Below the pieces are notes generated by a model. The model saw nothing but the letters and a program-made list of their open reading frames with translations. It was not told the DNA's origin and searched no databases. Positions 1-8,618 of a stretch of 64,000 nucleotides of DNA are shown piece after piece. The stretch comes from Candidatus Poribacteria bacterium (GTDB lineage Bacteria; Poribacteria; WGA-4E; WGA-3G): NCBI GenBank assembly GCA_022821725.1, contig JAJEDB010000076.1:1-64000 (forward strand), written 5' to 3'. The position numbers and the translations under genes were made by a program. How positions within the stretch are numbered: position 1 is the first letter of the stretch; each line of letters opens with the position of its first letter.

Positions 1-41
1 GTCGGGAGGCTTCTGCTTTACTGCCCCCCTTGTCAATGAAC

Positions 42-350
42 TCAAGCACGCATTTGCGTAAATCTGATGAATAACTCATAATACCGAAGTATCCCATAAA
101 TATCAGAATCTGTCAACTTATTTACGGGCTTTACTATAAAAGCATTCGTCCGGTATTCTTTGATGGGCTGGATGGGTGCCAGATTGAAAATTTCGGTATG
201 TTCTGGAAACATCTTGTGCATACGAAACGTAGAATCCGCAATCGGTTCCCAATGTGCGTGCACTTGTAGACTTGTCGAACTATTTAGGGCATTGCAAAGG
301 TTTATCACTATTTGCCTCCATGAATAAGTAAAGTGATTCAATTCTACCAT
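42..350 (-). CDS. hypothetical protein, 102 aa
   Basis: This is a short open frame starting with ATG and reading like an ordinary soluble protein, with mixed hydrophobic and charged residues, no signal peptide and no membrane segment. I recognise no domain. A 17-base stretch inside it (125-141, CGGGCTTTACTATAAAA) recurs exactly in the noncoding region at 43158-43174, so part of the frame may be repeat-derived. It could be a chance frame in an otherwise noncoding edge of the window. Confidence 0.35.
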   Translation of the reverse strand: MVELNHFTYSWRQIVINLCNALNSSTSLQVHAHWEPIADSTFRMHKMFPEHTEIFNLAPIQPIKEYRTNAFIVKPVNKLTDSDIYGILRYYELFIRFTQMRA

Positions 351-431
351 TTATACGCATTTTCGGATGCACCTTATCGTTTCTAAGTTTTACTATAAAT
401 GCCCAAAGGAATAAGAAATAAGTAAGCACCC

Positions 432-459
432 TTGACAAAATAAAAACCATGCATAGAAT
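432..459 (+). promoter_or_regulatory. sigma-70-type promoter for the GH32 gene
   Basis: TTGACA (432-437) is followed after 16 bases by TAGAAT (454-459), 62 bases before the GH32 start codon. The strength comes from the exact -35 hexamer. Confidence 0.55.
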
Positions 460-521
460 AGTGTCAAAACAAAAATAGCACGTATCTTTTTACAATTTTC
501 AAAACCGAAAGGAAATAGTTA

Positions 522-1868
522 ATGATTCAGACAGCTTACAAGGAAGTGTATCGTCCGCAGTTCCACTTTACACCGAAAACCAACTGGACCAACGATCCAA
601 ACGGCTTAATCCACTACAAAGGCGAGTTCCACCTCTTCTTCCAACACAACCCATTCGGCATCGACTGGGGCAACATGACGTGGGGACACGCCGTTAGCAC
701 CGACCTCGTCCATTGGAAGCAACTCCCGCATGCCATCCATCCGGATGAACTCGGCACAATCTTCTCAGGCTCTGGGGTCGTGGACTGGAAAAATACCGGC
801 GGTTTTCAGACGGGTGACGAAGCAGTGCTCGTCAATTTTTATACATCTGCAGGCAGCCATGCCCCGAAAGAGGTCCCGTTCACACAAAGCATCGCCTACA
901 GCAACGATCGCGGACGGAGTTGGACAAAATATGAAGGCAACCCTGTGATTGAGCATATCGTGAGGGATAACCGTGACCCGAAGGTGATCTGGCACGAACC
1001 CACACAGAAATGGGTCATGGCACTCTATCTCGACCAGAATGACTATACCCTGTTCGGTTCAACAGACCTAAAGGAGTGGACGCGGTTATCCGACCTACAG
1101 ATTCCCGATACAGAATGTCCAGATATCTTTGAACTTCCCGTTGATGAGGATCCCGATAATACGAAGTGGGTTTTCTGGGGTGCAGCGGGGAAATATTACG
1201 TCGGTAGTTTCGACGGAACGACCTTTACACCCGAAGGTGACGCGCAGCGTGCCGATTATGGTGCGAACTTCTATGCCGCCCAAACATGGAGCGATGTCCC
1301 AGAGTTTGATGGGAGGCGCATACAAATCGCTTGGATGAGTGGCAGTAAACCCCCGGATATGCCTTTTAATCAGCAGATGAGTTTCCCCTGCAAGTTGACC
1401 CTTCGGACGACTTCAGAGGGTATCCGTCTACATCGGGAACCCGTCACAGAAATCGAAAACATCCACACGTATACCCATGCCTGGAGCGACCTTCCGCTCA
1501 AACCGGGTGAAGATCCACTCGCAGGACTGACAGGTGAACTGTTCGATATCCGTGCTGAACTGGCATTGAACGATGCGACCGCCGTTGGTTTCAAAATTCG
1601 CGGACAGGATGTCCGTTACGATGTTGCAGCACAGGAACTCACATTCTTAGAAAGGAGCGGGCCCCTCGCACCACAAAATGGGAAAATCCGCTTACAAATT
1701 TTAGTTGATCGTATCTCTATTGAAGCCTTCGGTAACGATGGCAACCTCTCAATGACCTCCTATTTCCTCCCAGATCTGGGCAACGCAGACATCGGAATCT
1801 ACGCCGAGGGAAGTCCAGCGACGTTAGTATCACTGAAGGTGCACGAGTTAAGATCTTCATGGGTATAA
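522..1868 (+). CDS. glycoside hydrolase family 32 (levanase / invertase / fructan beta-fructosidase)
   Basis: The 448-residue protein hydrolyses beta-fructosides such as sucrose or fructans. All three GH32 signatures are present. WTNDPNG at 22-28 carries the nucleophile Asp25, RDP at 151-153 carries the transition-state-stabilising Asp, and the EC motif at 198-199 carries the acid/base Glu. The N-terminal five-bladed propeller is followed by the usual C-terminal beta-sandwich, up to the FGNDG region. No signal peptide is visible, so the enzyme is probably cytoplasmic. A GAAAGGAAA ribosome site lies about 9 bases before the ATG. No sugar transporter or kinase lies next to it. Whether it cuts sucrose, levan or inulin cannot be told from the sequence. 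Confidence 0.93.
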   Translation: MIQTAYKEVYRPQFHFTPKTNWTNDPNGLIHYKGEFHLFFQHNPFGIDWGNMTWGHAVSTDLVHWKQLPHAIHPDELGTIFSGSGVVDWKNTGGFQTGDEAVLVNFYTSAGSHAPKEVPFTQSIAYSNDRGRSWTKYEGNPVIEHIVRDNRDPKVIWHEPTQKWVMALYLDQNDYTLFGSTDLKEWTRLSDLQIPDTECPDIFELPVDEDPDNTKWVFWGAAGKYYVGSFDGTTFTPEGDAQRADYGANFYAAQTWSDVPEFDGRRIQIAWMSGSKPPDMPFNQQMSFPCKLTLRTTSEGIRLHREPVTEIENIHTYTHAWSDLPLKPGEDPLAGLTGELFDIRAELALNDATAVGFKIRGQDVRYDVAAQELTFLERSGPLAPQNGKIRLQILVDRISIEAFGNDGNLSMTSYFLPDLGNADIGIYAEGSPATLVSLKVHELRSSWV

Positions 1869-1910
1869 TACCAAATAAATAAAATTTATTGGGGAACCCA
1901 ATCCACCAAA

Positions 1911-1949
1911 AAGCGCGCCTGAAAATCGTAGAAACTCTCAGGCGCGCTT
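1911..1949 (+). terminator. hairpin terminator after the GH32 gene
   Basis: A perfect 12-bp inverted repeat (AAGCGCGCCTGA at 1911-1922 and its complement at 1938-1949) surrounds a 15-base loop, 43 bases after the GH32 stop. The run of T after it is weak, so it may act as a stability hairpin or a dispersed palindrome instead. Confidence 0.55.
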
Positions 1950-1986
1950 GAATAACGATTAATATTTTAAATCGGTCAATTTCTAC

Positions 1987-2008
1987 GGACGCGCTTGCCC
2001 AGCGCGCC
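1987..2008 (-). terminator. GC-rich palindrome between convergent genes, likely terminator of the iscU/iscA block
   Basis: GGACGCGCT and AGCGCGCC pair, with one bulged base, around a 5-base loop, 21 bases beyond the stop of the IscA-type gene. Similar GC-rich palindromes recur between other genes in this window, so it may be a member of a repeat family used as a terminator. Confidence 0.4.
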
Positions 2009-2028
2009 TACAGAACAGACCAAACGTG

Positions 2029-2358
2029 CTAAACACTAAACGACTCACCACAACCGCATGTATTTTTAGCGTTCGGATTTGTTATCTTAAAGCCTGAATC
2101 CATCAAGCCGTCGTTGTAGTCCAGCACGGAACCTGCGAGATAAAGCGTGCTACGAGGATCGACGAAAATTTTCAAGCCGTGAAATTCAAAAACTTTGTCG
2201 GTCCCTTTTGCGCTGCCAAACTCAAGATTATATTGGAAACCGGAGCATCCACCACCAACGACCTGCATCCGCAAACCGAGTTCGGATTCAGCTGGGGCTT
2301 CACTGTTGTTAATGAGGGTGATCGCTTTTTGCGCGGCAGATTCTGTGACAGTAATCAT
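2029..2358 (-). CDS. IscA/ErpA/SufA-type iron-sulfur cluster carrier
   Basis: This 109-residue HesB/IscA-family protein transfers Fe-S clusters to apo-proteins. The three family cysteines are visible: Cys38 in the GGGCSG loop, and Cys101 and Cys103 in the C-terminal CGCGESF motif. Its length is typical of the family. Its ATG overlaps the stop of the upstream IscU-like gene by 4 bases (ATGA), so translation is probably coupled. A fur-family gene lies upstream on the same strand, which fits control by iron or oxidative stress. The exact subtype (IscA, ErpA or SufA) is not resolved. Confidence 0.92.
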   Translation of the reverse strand: MITVTESAAQKAITLINNSEAPAESELGLRMQVVGGGCSGFQYNLEFGSAKGTDKVFEFHGLKIFVDPRSTLYLAGSVLDYNDGLMDSGFKITNPNAKNTCGCGESFSV

Positions 2359-2741
2359 AGTGATTGCACCTCTTTTTTCGACAGAAAATCAGCAATTGCC
2401 ATTTTTAGGACTTTTTCAGCAGTGTTCGCGTAACGCTGTTTATCCAACGGCAGTCCTCCCAACGCATCAGAAAGTTGGTCAGCCGTAATCTCTAATGCCT
2501 CCGGGATATGGACTCCCGTAATGAGTTCAGTGAGAATCGAAGCACTCGCGATAGCAGTAGGGCAACCGAATGCCCGAAATTTCGCCCTAACGATTATGTC
2601 ATCCGTTATCTTGAGTGTCAATTTTATCATTTCGCCGTCAGCAGGAGAACCGACACTGGCGGTGCCATCCGCATCAACAATAGTTCCGATATTACACGGG
2701 TTTTCGTAATGTTCGGTTACCTGTGGCGTATACATGATCAA
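2355..2741 (-). CDS. IscU/NifU-N-like Fe-S scaffold with missing cluster cysteines
   Basis: The protein (128 aa) aligns by eye with IscU/NifU-N scaffolds along its full length: HYENPxNIG at 11-19, GSPADGEMIKL near 31-41, FRAFGCPTAIASAS around Cys60, and the LGGLP region. Canonical scaffolds hold the cluster with three cysteines. Here the first (normally ...CGD...) is Ala in ADG, the third (normally HC before the last helix) is Arg-Tyr, and only Cys60 remains, plus an extra Cys16. It may be a divergent scaffold or a regulator. It overlaps the IscA-type gene by 4 bases. No cysteine desulfurase (IscS or SufS) is nearby. Confidence 0.85.
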   Translation of the reverse strand: MIMYTPQVTEHYENPCNIGTIVDADGTASVGSPADGEMIKLTLKITDDIIVRAKFRAFGCPTAIASASILTELITGVHIPEALEITADQLSDALGGLPLDKQRYANTAEKVLKMAIADFLSKKEVQSL

Positions 2742-2904
2742 GGTTGTCAGTTATCAGTTGTCAGTTACGAAAAGATTTTGTTAAACGGGGACTCTTAACT
2801 GAAAACTGTGGACTGAAAGGATTTTCGTAGAAAATCCGAACTTAAAACTATTATACGATATTTCCAAACGCTTGTCAAATTTTTAAAGTTTACAACAAGT
2901 CGAC
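2742..2904. other. spacer with CAGTT-type direct repeats upstream of the iscU-like gene
   Basis: The spacer between the fur-family gene and the IscU-like gene contains iterated GTCAGTTATCAGTTGTCAGT-like sequence (about 2746-2766) followed by related AACTGAAAACTG sequence. This looks like a small intergenic repeat. A promoter for the iscU-like gene should lie here, but no hexamer pair is convincing. Confidence 0.35.
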
Positions 2905-3405
2905 TCAAACAGTAGTTTCCTCGTTTTCATCGAGTGTCTTTGGTTCTAACTCTGCTTGGCACTCAGCGCAGTAACCGATGATTTCATTGCGGAAGCGCAC
3001 GGCTTTAAAGGTATGTGCTTCACACACCGCTTTCTGCAAAGCATCAATTTGCGGTTCTTTAAACTCAACAATCTGGTTACACCGCAGACAGATGAGATGC
3101 GCATGTTCCCGAAGTGAATGAATACTCTCATAGCGAGTGTTCTTCTGCGCGTCAATGAATTCTGTTAACAGTCCACTTCTCACCAGCAGCGGCAACGTCC
3201 GATAGATCGTCGGGCGCGACACACGGTAACCGTTTCGACGCATCTGAACCAAGAGATCTTCCGTCTGAAAATGTCCCGGATAGTCAAAGACTTGGTTTAA
3301 GATGTCTAATCGCTTTTGGGTCAAACGGAGTCCGTAACTTTTGAGGTAATCTTCAAATTGCTTTGCAAACTCTGTATCGCGAGTCGTTTCTTCAGCGGTT
3401 TCCAT
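2905..3405 (-). CDS. Fur-family metalloregulator (Fur/PerR/Zur type)
   Basis: This is a metal-dependent DNA-binding repressor of 166 aa. The N-terminal winged helix (about 20-90) shows the family pattern LRLTQKRLDIL...H...TIYRTLPLLVRSGL. The C-terminal dimerisation domain has a His-rich stretch (REHAHLIC) and two CxxC pairs (CLRC and CAEC) that form the structural zinc site. The stop is 12 bases before... the next minus-strand gene upstream (mqnA) ends only 12 bases before this start, so it is probably cotranscribed with mqnE-mqnA. The iscU-like and iscA-type genes lie 163 bases downstream and are plausible targets. The sensed metal cannot be assigned from sequence. Confidence 0.9.
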   Translation of the reverse strand: METAEETTRDTEFAKQFEDYLKSYGLRLTQKRLDILNQVFDYPGHFQTEDLLVQMRRNGYRVSRPTIYRTLPLLVRSGLLTEFIDAQKNTRYESIHSLREHAHLICLRCNQIVEFKEPQIDALQKAVCEAHTFKAVRFRNEIIGYCAECQAELEPKTLDENEETTV

Positions 3406-3417
3406 TTTCCGCCCCTT

Positions 3418-4257
3418 TCAACTGGTAGCGAAAGATATATGACGATCCGGCGGCGCAAGATCGTTCTTCACGGCATACTTATAATACAGTTCAAGACCTT
3501 TGATCTCAGGTGCATCTAAGTCGTATTTGATGTGATGTTGCAAGTAGTCGCGGCAAAGTTTTTCAGGAAAATCAAGCTTTCGCGCCTCAATCCGTGCGAT
3601 TTCTGGGATCCGTGTGATACCCCTCGCTTTTGATTCGAGGAGTACCTCCGATAAATTACCAAGTGCCGCTTCTGTCCGGGCAACCCAACACGCATAAACA
3701 AAGGGTAAACCGGTTAACTTATACCACGCCTCACCAAGATCTAAATTATACTCCGTTGAACCCAGATGCCTGAGTGCTGAGTCTCCGATGAGAAGGATCG
3801 CATCAAAAGAGGGAGCTTGGTGATCTTGAAGGACTGTCTTCGGGTTTATGGTCGGTCTACATGTTGTGAACGCTGCGGAGATTTGATACTTCTCAGCGAG
3901 TAGGATTTTCAGCAATGCAATAGAGGTTCGGGAATTCGTATCGAGTCCGATACGTCGAATCTCTGGAATCGGAACGCGACTGAAGAGTTGGATACTTTTG
4001 ACGCTTCCATGAGACGCAATTGATATTTTCGGTAAAATACAGTAAGACGTATCCGAAGGATTCGCTCGAAAATATTCAATAATCGGAATTAATCCGACAT
4101 CCAGCTCACCTTTGCTTAAAAGTGCTGCGACGCGGCTGGGTATATCAACACTCAAGGCAATATCCGTTTGGATTTCTTCCTTTAAAAGGGGATAAATAAG
4201 CGGTTTGGTATTCAGGAACGAGACTGCCCCAACCCTTAAGCGGCTTTTCTGTACCAC
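3418..4257 (-). CDS. mqnA: chorismate dehydratase MqnA (futalosine pathway)
   Basis: MqnA converts chorismate to 3-enolpyruvylbenzoate, the entry step of the futalosine route to menaquinone. The 279-residue protein has the periplasmic-binding-like fold of the family and begins with the typical VGAVSFLNTKPLIYPL strand-helix. Its GTG start lies inside the end of mqnE (22-base overlap), and the next step after MqnA is catalysed by MqnE, which supports the call. There is no signal peptide, as expected for a cytoplasmic enzyme. Confidence 0.9.
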   Translation of the reverse strand: MVQKSRLRVGAVSFLNTKPLIYPLLKEEIQTDIALSVDIPSRVAALLSKGELDVGLIPIIEYFRANPSDTSYCILPKISIASHGSVKSIQLFSRVPIPEIRRIGLDTNSRTSIALLKILLAEKYQISAAFTTCRPTINPKTVLQDHQAPSFDAILLIGDSALRHLGSTEYNLDLGEAWYKLTGLPFVYACWVARTEAALGNLSEVLLESKARGITRIPEIARIEARKLDFPEKLCRDYLQHHIKYDLDAPEIKGLELYYKYAVKNDLAPPDRHISFATS

Positions 4258-5372
4258 CGATTTCCCTCTCGAATGACCTCATTGTAAAGCGTATCCCGCT
4301 CAACAGGCACGAAGCCAGCCTCCTCAATGAGATGTGTGAGTGTCGAAACGGAAACCGCCTCTGGCGTGTCCGCTCCTGCCATATGTGTGATTTTTTCCTC
4401 GGTTACAGTGCCATCAATATCATCAGCCCCGAAACGGAGGGCGACCTGAGCAGTTTTCAAACCCGTCATAATCCAGTAAACTTTAATGTGCGGCATGTTA
4501 TCGAGCATCAAACGTGCAACAGCGATGTTCCGAAGATCGGTCAGACCCGTCGTCGAGGGGAGATACGCCATACGAGTGTTCAGCGGATGAAATGCAAGTG
4601 GAATGAACGTCACGAAACCACCGGATTTATCCTGTTGTTCCCGCAACCGAATGAAATGATCGACTCTGTCCTCATTTGTCTCAAGGTGCCCATAAAGCAT
4701 CGTTGCGTTCGTCGAAATGCCGAGACGATGTGCGATATCGTGAACCTCCAGCCACCCTTCTGCGCTCAGTTTTCCGGGGCAAATCTTCTCCCGGGTTTCT
4801 TCCGCAAATATTTCAGCACCACCCCCGGGCAACGAATCCAAACCAGCATCCCGCAATTGCGTTAAAACTTCTTCTATCGACATTTTAAAGATGCGTGAGA
4901 AGTGATGAATTTCAACGGCTGTGAAGAATTTGAGGTGGACCTGCGGCATCCGTTCCTTGAGCCCGCGGATCATATCTAAATAGTAATCGAAGGGTAATTT
5001 AGGATGTAATCCACCGACGCTATGAATCTCAGTGCATCCGTGCTCTATAGAATACATCGCCTTGTCTAAAAATTCATCAACACTCATTTCCCATGCCCCT
5101 TCGGTTTGCATGTTTTTCCGGGCGAAGGCGCAAAAATGGCACCGGGCGTGTAGAATACAGACATTTGAATAATCTATATGCTGGTTGATGTTATAGTAAG
5201 CGACGTTTCCATTTAGGCGTTCACGGGCATGATTCGCTATGAATCCAACCCCCGTAATATCTGAACTTTCATAAAGCGCGACCCCCTCCTCAAAGGAGAG
5301 TCGTTCTTCCGTCTTGACTTTCTCGTAGATTTCAGGCAACTTGGGATCCGTAAAACGGCTATAGTTCTCCAT
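4236..5372 (-). CDS. mqnE: aminofutalosine synthase MqnE (radical SAM), unusual CX5CX2C motif
   Basis: MqnE joins 3-enolpyruvylbenzoate to the adenosyl radical of SAM to make aminofutalosine. The 378-residue protein has the full TIM-barrel layout: a YNINQHIDYSNVC lead-in, a GGLHPKLPFDYY segment and a C-terminal HMAGADTPEAVS segment. The cluster motif reads C-ILHAR-C-HF-C, i.e. CX5CX2C, instead of the canonical CX3CX2C; I checked this at nucleotide level around 5145-5170. It is the first gene of a minus-strand block with mqnA and fur. It could also be read as the related MqnC, but the adjacency to mqnA and the HIDYSN lead-in favour MqnE. Confidence 0.87.
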   Translation of the reverse strand: MENYSRFTDPKLPEIYEKVKTEERLSFEEGVALYESSDITGVGFIANHARERLNGNVAYYNINQHIDYSNVCILHARCHFCAFARKNMQTEGAWEMSVDEFLDKAMYSIEHGCTEIHSVGGLHPKLPFDYYLDMIRGLKERMPQVHLKFFTAVEIHHFSRIFKMSIEEVLTQLRDAGLDSLPGGGAEIFAEETREKICPGKLSAEGWLEVHDIAHRLGISTNATMLYGHLETNEDRVDHFIRLREQQDKSGGFVTFIPLAFHPLNTRMAYLPSTTGLTDLRNIAVARLMLDNMPHIKVYWIMTGLKTAQVALRFGADDIDGTVTEEKITHMAGADTPEAVSVSTLTHLIEEAGFVPVERDTLYNEVIREGNRWYRKAA

Positions 5373-5454
5373 TATTTTTTTTATCCTAATTGGTTCTCCA
5401 TTTTCTCACGAATTTGGCAAACCGAAATTTGCTATAGTTAAAGTGAAAAATTGC

Positions 5455-5484
5455 TTGACACCTGTTTCTTAGTAAGGGTATTAT
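5455..5484 (+). promoter_or_regulatory. sigma-70-type promoter for the TIM-barrel / SAM hydrolase block
   Basis: TTGACA (5455-5460) and TATTAT (5479-5484) are 18 bases apart in the divergent spacer between mqnE and the plus-strand block. Confidence 0.55.
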
Positions 5485-5611
5485 AGCATAGCAACTTTTA
5501 AGATGCAAGTCTTTTTTAGTTGTCAACAATCAGTGGTTATTTACACACGGTGAGAGCGGGTTGTCGCTGCTTTTATCGGATTTGGACACTCAAAGCGGAG
5601 CAAATAAATTT

Positions 5612-6412
5612 ATGCCAAAATTAGGACTTATTCATTACAATTACGCAAGTAAATCACTTGACGATTTTCTGAAATTTACAAGTGAAACAGGGTTTGGCTA
5701 CGTCGAACTGCAAATTAGCGATGTATGGAACCCCGATGCCGCGAATCCTGAACAAAACGCAGAAGCCGTGAGAAAACAGGCGGAAGGTTACGGTTTACAG
5801 GTCTCCGCACTTGCTGCGGGAAACGATTTCGTTGTGCTGGAAGAGGAAACTATCCAGGCGCAAGTAGCACGGATGGAACGCATCGCAGGACTTGCGAAAC
5901 TTCTCGGCACTTCGGTGCTCCGCACTGAGGGGGGCGCCGCAAAAGACGCTGTCCCAGAAAGTCGATGGGTTGAAGCAATGGCTGGATGTCTCACACGGTG
6001 TCTTGAGTTCGCCGAACGGGACGAGGTCTACTTGGCGGTGGACAATCACGGCATCGTTACAAATGACGGGGACCTGCAGGTAGAGCTCTTTGAACGCGTC
6101 GGTTCCAAATATGTCGGTGCGAATATGGACACAATGAATTACCGTTGGGCGGGCCACGATTTGGAGACCGTGGGCAGATATTACGAGATCGTTGCACCTT
6201 ATACACTGCACACGCACCTCAAAGACGGAACAGGTTCACGTGGAGATTACCGCGGCGAGGCACTCGGTGAAGGTGAAATAGACCTCGCGAAGGCGATCCG
6301 CTGTCTCAGAGAAGTAGGCTATGATGGTGTCTGGTGCTGCGAATATGAAGGTAGAGAAAACGACGGCACGGGTCAAAGAAAAAGTTTTACATGGATGCAA
6401 GCGAACCTGTAA
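5612..6412 (+). CDS. sugar phosphate isomerase/epimerase-like TIM barrel (xylose isomerase-like fold)
   Basis: This 266-residue protein belongs to the AP-endonuclease-2/xylose-isomerase-like superfamily. The family pattern is visible: an opening strand LGLIHYNYASK, GFGYVELQ, VDNHG with a metal-binding Asp and His, MDTMN, HTHLKDGTG with metal-binding His, and the closing EYEGREN with Glu. I chose the ATG at 5612, preceded by GCGGAG, because it begins exactly at the first barrel strand. A TTG at 5561 would add 17 residues with no family match. It is followed after 3 bases by the SAM hydrolase gene. The substrate is unknown. Confidence 0.8.
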   Translation: MPKLGLIHYNYASKSLDDFLKFTSETGFGYVELQISDVWNPDAANPEQNAEAVRKQAEGYGLQVSALAAGNDFVVLEEETIQAQVARMERIAGLAKLLGTSVLRTEGGAAKDAVPESRWVEAMAGCLTRCLEFAERDEVYLAVDNHGIVTNDGDLQVELFERVGSKYVGANMDTMNYRWAGHDLETVGRYYEIVAPYTLHTHLKDGTGSRGDYRGEALGEGEIDLAKAIRCLREVGYDGVWCCEYEGRENDGTGQRKSFTWMQANL

Positions 6413-6415
6413 CCG

Positions 6416-7246
6416 ATGAATGAACGCTCTCGTATCATTACACTAACAACAGATTTCGGCACGAGCGATACTTATGTCGGGATCATGAAAGGTGTCATTC
6501 TCAGTATTAATCCGAAGGCACAGATAGTTGACCTCACGCACGCTATCCCACCACAAGATATCTACGAAGCGGCTTTCTCAATTTATGCCGCCTGCAGCTA
6601 CTTCCCAAAAGGAACAATCCATATTATCGTAGTGGATCCAGGGGTAGGGAGCGATCGACAAGCAATAGTGAGTCATATAGACAACGCACTCTTCGTTTGT
6701 CCCGACAATGGCGTGTTGAGTTATCTATTGCATAGTGCTGAGAGCGCGGGGACACACCCCATAGATTCCGTGGCGATTCAGAACGCGGCATACTATTTGC
6801 CAGAAGTAAGCAATACATTCCACGGTAGGGACATTTTCGCACCCGTCGCGGCACACCTATCGCTCGGCGTGCCGTTTGATGACATCGGTCCGCGGGTGAA
6901 AACCCTCGTTCGACTGCCGATTCAAGTGCCCGAATTCACCGGTAATACACTGACAGGACAAATTGTTAAAATTGACAGATTCGGGAATGCAATAACAAAT
7001 ATATCGGAAACCGCAATTGCGCGTTTAGAAAGCACGTCTACGGCGGAGATGCCTATTTATGAAATTAGGGTCGGCAGTACCAGACTTAATCGACTGAACC
7101 GTGCTTATGCTGAGTCTGGTATTGGCAAACCTTTGGCAATCATTGGAAGTTACGGATTGTTAGAAATTGCTATAAATGGTGGGAATGCCAAAGAAGGATT
7201 GGGAATAAAATGGGGGGATACGGTCATAGTGCAGAGGTTTGATTGA
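6416..7246 (+). CDS. SAM hydroxide adenosyltransferase / SAM hydrolase (DUF62 family)
   Basis: DUF62 enzymes hydrolyse S-adenosylmethionine to adenosine and methionine. They are relatives of fluorinases and chlorinases. The 276-residue protein has the N-terminal signature ITLTTDFGTSDTYVG with the substrate-binding Asp13, then VDPGVG and FHGRDIFAP, and the smaller C-terminal beta-barrel domain ending KWGDTV. Nothing suggests a halogenase. It starts 3 bases after the TIM-barrel gene and is probably cotranscribed with it. Confidence 0.88.
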   Translation: MNERSRIITLTTDFGTSDTYVGIMKGVILSINPKAQIVDLTHAIPPQDIYEAAFSIYAACSYFPKGTIHIIVVDPGVGSDRQAIVSHIDNALFVCPDNGVLSYLLHSAESAGTHPIDSVAIQNAAYYLPEVSNTFHGRDIFAPVAAHLSLGVPFDDIGPRVKTLVRLPIQVPEFTGNTLTGQIVKIDRFGNAITNISETAIARLESTSTAEMPIYEIRVGSTRLNRLNRAYAESGIGKPLAIIGSYGLLEIAINGGNAKEGLGIKWGDTVIVQRFD

Positions 7247-7272
7247 ATATATAAACCCAAGCAGGGTATAAT
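7243..7272 (+). promoter_or_regulatory. sigma-70-type promoter for trpS
   Basis: TTGAAT (7243-7248) overlaps the stop codon of the SAM hydrolase gene and lies 18 bases before a perfect TATAAT (7267-7272). The trpS start is 39 bases further on. Confidence 0.65.
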
Positions 7273-7310
7273 AAGATAAAATCAAATCCGTACAGGAGGA
7301 TAGAACGGAA

Positions 7311-8300
7311 TTGAAACAGATTACTTTAACTGGAATCAAGCCAACAGGACAACCGCACATCGGTAACTATCTCGGCATGATCAAACCCGCATTGGAGCTC
7401 GCAAAGGATTTTCAAGCACTCTACTTTATAGCGGATTATCACGCACTCACGACCGTCCGGGATAAGAAGGAATTGGCACATTTAACGTATCAAGCTACTG
7501 CGACGTGGTTAGCATTGGGATTAAACCCGGATGAGGTGATTTTCTACCGTCAGTCAGACATTCCAGAAGTATTCGAGTTGTCGTGGGTGTTATCCTGTTT
7601 TACAACCAAGGGGTTGCTCAACCGTGCGCACGCCTACAAAGCGATTGTTGACGACAATATCGCCGAGGGACGTGAAGAGGATAAGAACATTAACGCCGGA
7701 CTCTTCACCTATCCGGTTTTGATGGCAGCTGACATTCTGCTTTTCGGAACACACATCGTGCCGGTTGGGCTTGACCAGCAGCAACACCTTGAAATTACCC
7801 GCGATATTGCATTGACTTTCAACAAAAATTACGGCAACGTCTTAACGATTCCGGAAGCCGTGATTCGGAAAGAGGTGATGACGATTCCCGGTATCGATGG
7901 CAGAAAGATGAGCAAAAGTTATAACAACGTCATCCCGATCTTCGCGGCTTCTAACCAAGTACGCAAACCCGTCATGCGCATTGTAACCGATTCCAAGCGG
8001 CCAGAAGATCCCAAAGACCCGGACGAATGTAACATCTTTGCAATCTATCGTCATCTCGCGGAGGTAGATGCCGTTGAAGCGAAGCGGAAACTCTATCTTG
8101 AAGGTGGACTCGCGTATGGCGAGATGAAAAAAGAGTTATTTGCGTTGCTGGAAGCGACCTTTTCCGAGCAACGTGATCGGTATAATGCCTTAATGGAAAA
8201 TCCAGGTGAGTTGGATAAAATACTTGAAAAAGGCGGAGAAAAAGCACGCGACATCGCCGGACCAATTCTGACGAAGGTTCGCAAAGCAATCGGCGTATAG
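7311..8300 (+). CDS. trpS: tryptophanyl-tRNA synthetase
   Basis: This class I synthetase charges tRNA-Trp. The 329-residue length is typical. The HIGH-type motif PHIGN is at 15-19 in the TGIKPTGQPHIGNYLG context, and the KMSKS loop is intact at 199-203. The start codon is TTG, supported by a strong AGGAGGA site 10 bases upstream and by the family N-terminus starting immediately. It has its own promoter. Confidence 0.97.
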   Translation: MKQITLTGIKPTGQPHIGNYLGMIKPALELAKDFQALYFIADYHALTTVRDKKELAHLTYQATATWLALGLNPDEVIFYRQSDIPEVFELSWVLSCFTTKGLLNRAHAYKAIVDDNIAEGREEDKNINAGLFTYPVLMAADILLFGTHIVPVGLDQQQHLEITRDIALTFNKNYGNVLTIPEAVIRKEVMTIPGIDGRKMSKSYNNVIPIFAASNQVRKPVMRIVTDSKRPEDPKDPDECNIFAIYRHLAEVDAVEAKRKLYLEGGLAYGEMKKELFALLEATFSEQRDRYNALMENPGELDKILEKGGEKARDIAGPILTKVRKAIGV

Positions 8301-8618
8301 ATTGGGAAGGTCTATAAACTTGATTCGCGTGTGTGCTGAAGTATTCTATTGTCAACTGAAAAAATTGCGCAAGAGACGGATATTAATTTCGTTTGATAAT
8401 TATTAGGCAGGGCTGCTACAATGGTAAAATGGCGTTGCTACAAAAAAAACTTGCATTTTAATGCAAAATATGTCAAAATATATTTAACTCCTATTTCTAT
8501 GTTACGCGGGACATCAGGCAATCAACATGCGCCGATAGTTTGACAGACAGTGGAGTAGTGCCACGAAACAGTCCGCGTTGCGACGCGGCAAATCTCTAAA
8601 GAAAGTGAGAGGATTCAA
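8301..8618. other. intergenic region upstream of a secreted LamG protein
   Basis: These 318 bases hold no convincing gene. A perfect inverted repeat of TTGCATT and AATGCAA around TT lies at 8451-8466 and could be an operator. Its left arm could also serve as a -35 (TTGCAT), with an imperfect -10 (CAAAAT) 17 bases on at 8474. A GC-rich stretch (GTCCGCGTTGCGACGCGG, 8570-8587) can form a short hairpin just before the next ribosome site. Confidence 0.4.

Noticed and set aside
4332..4865. Plus-strand frame of 177 codons opposite mqnE
   Set aside because: It is the complement of a strong coding frame and has no domain.
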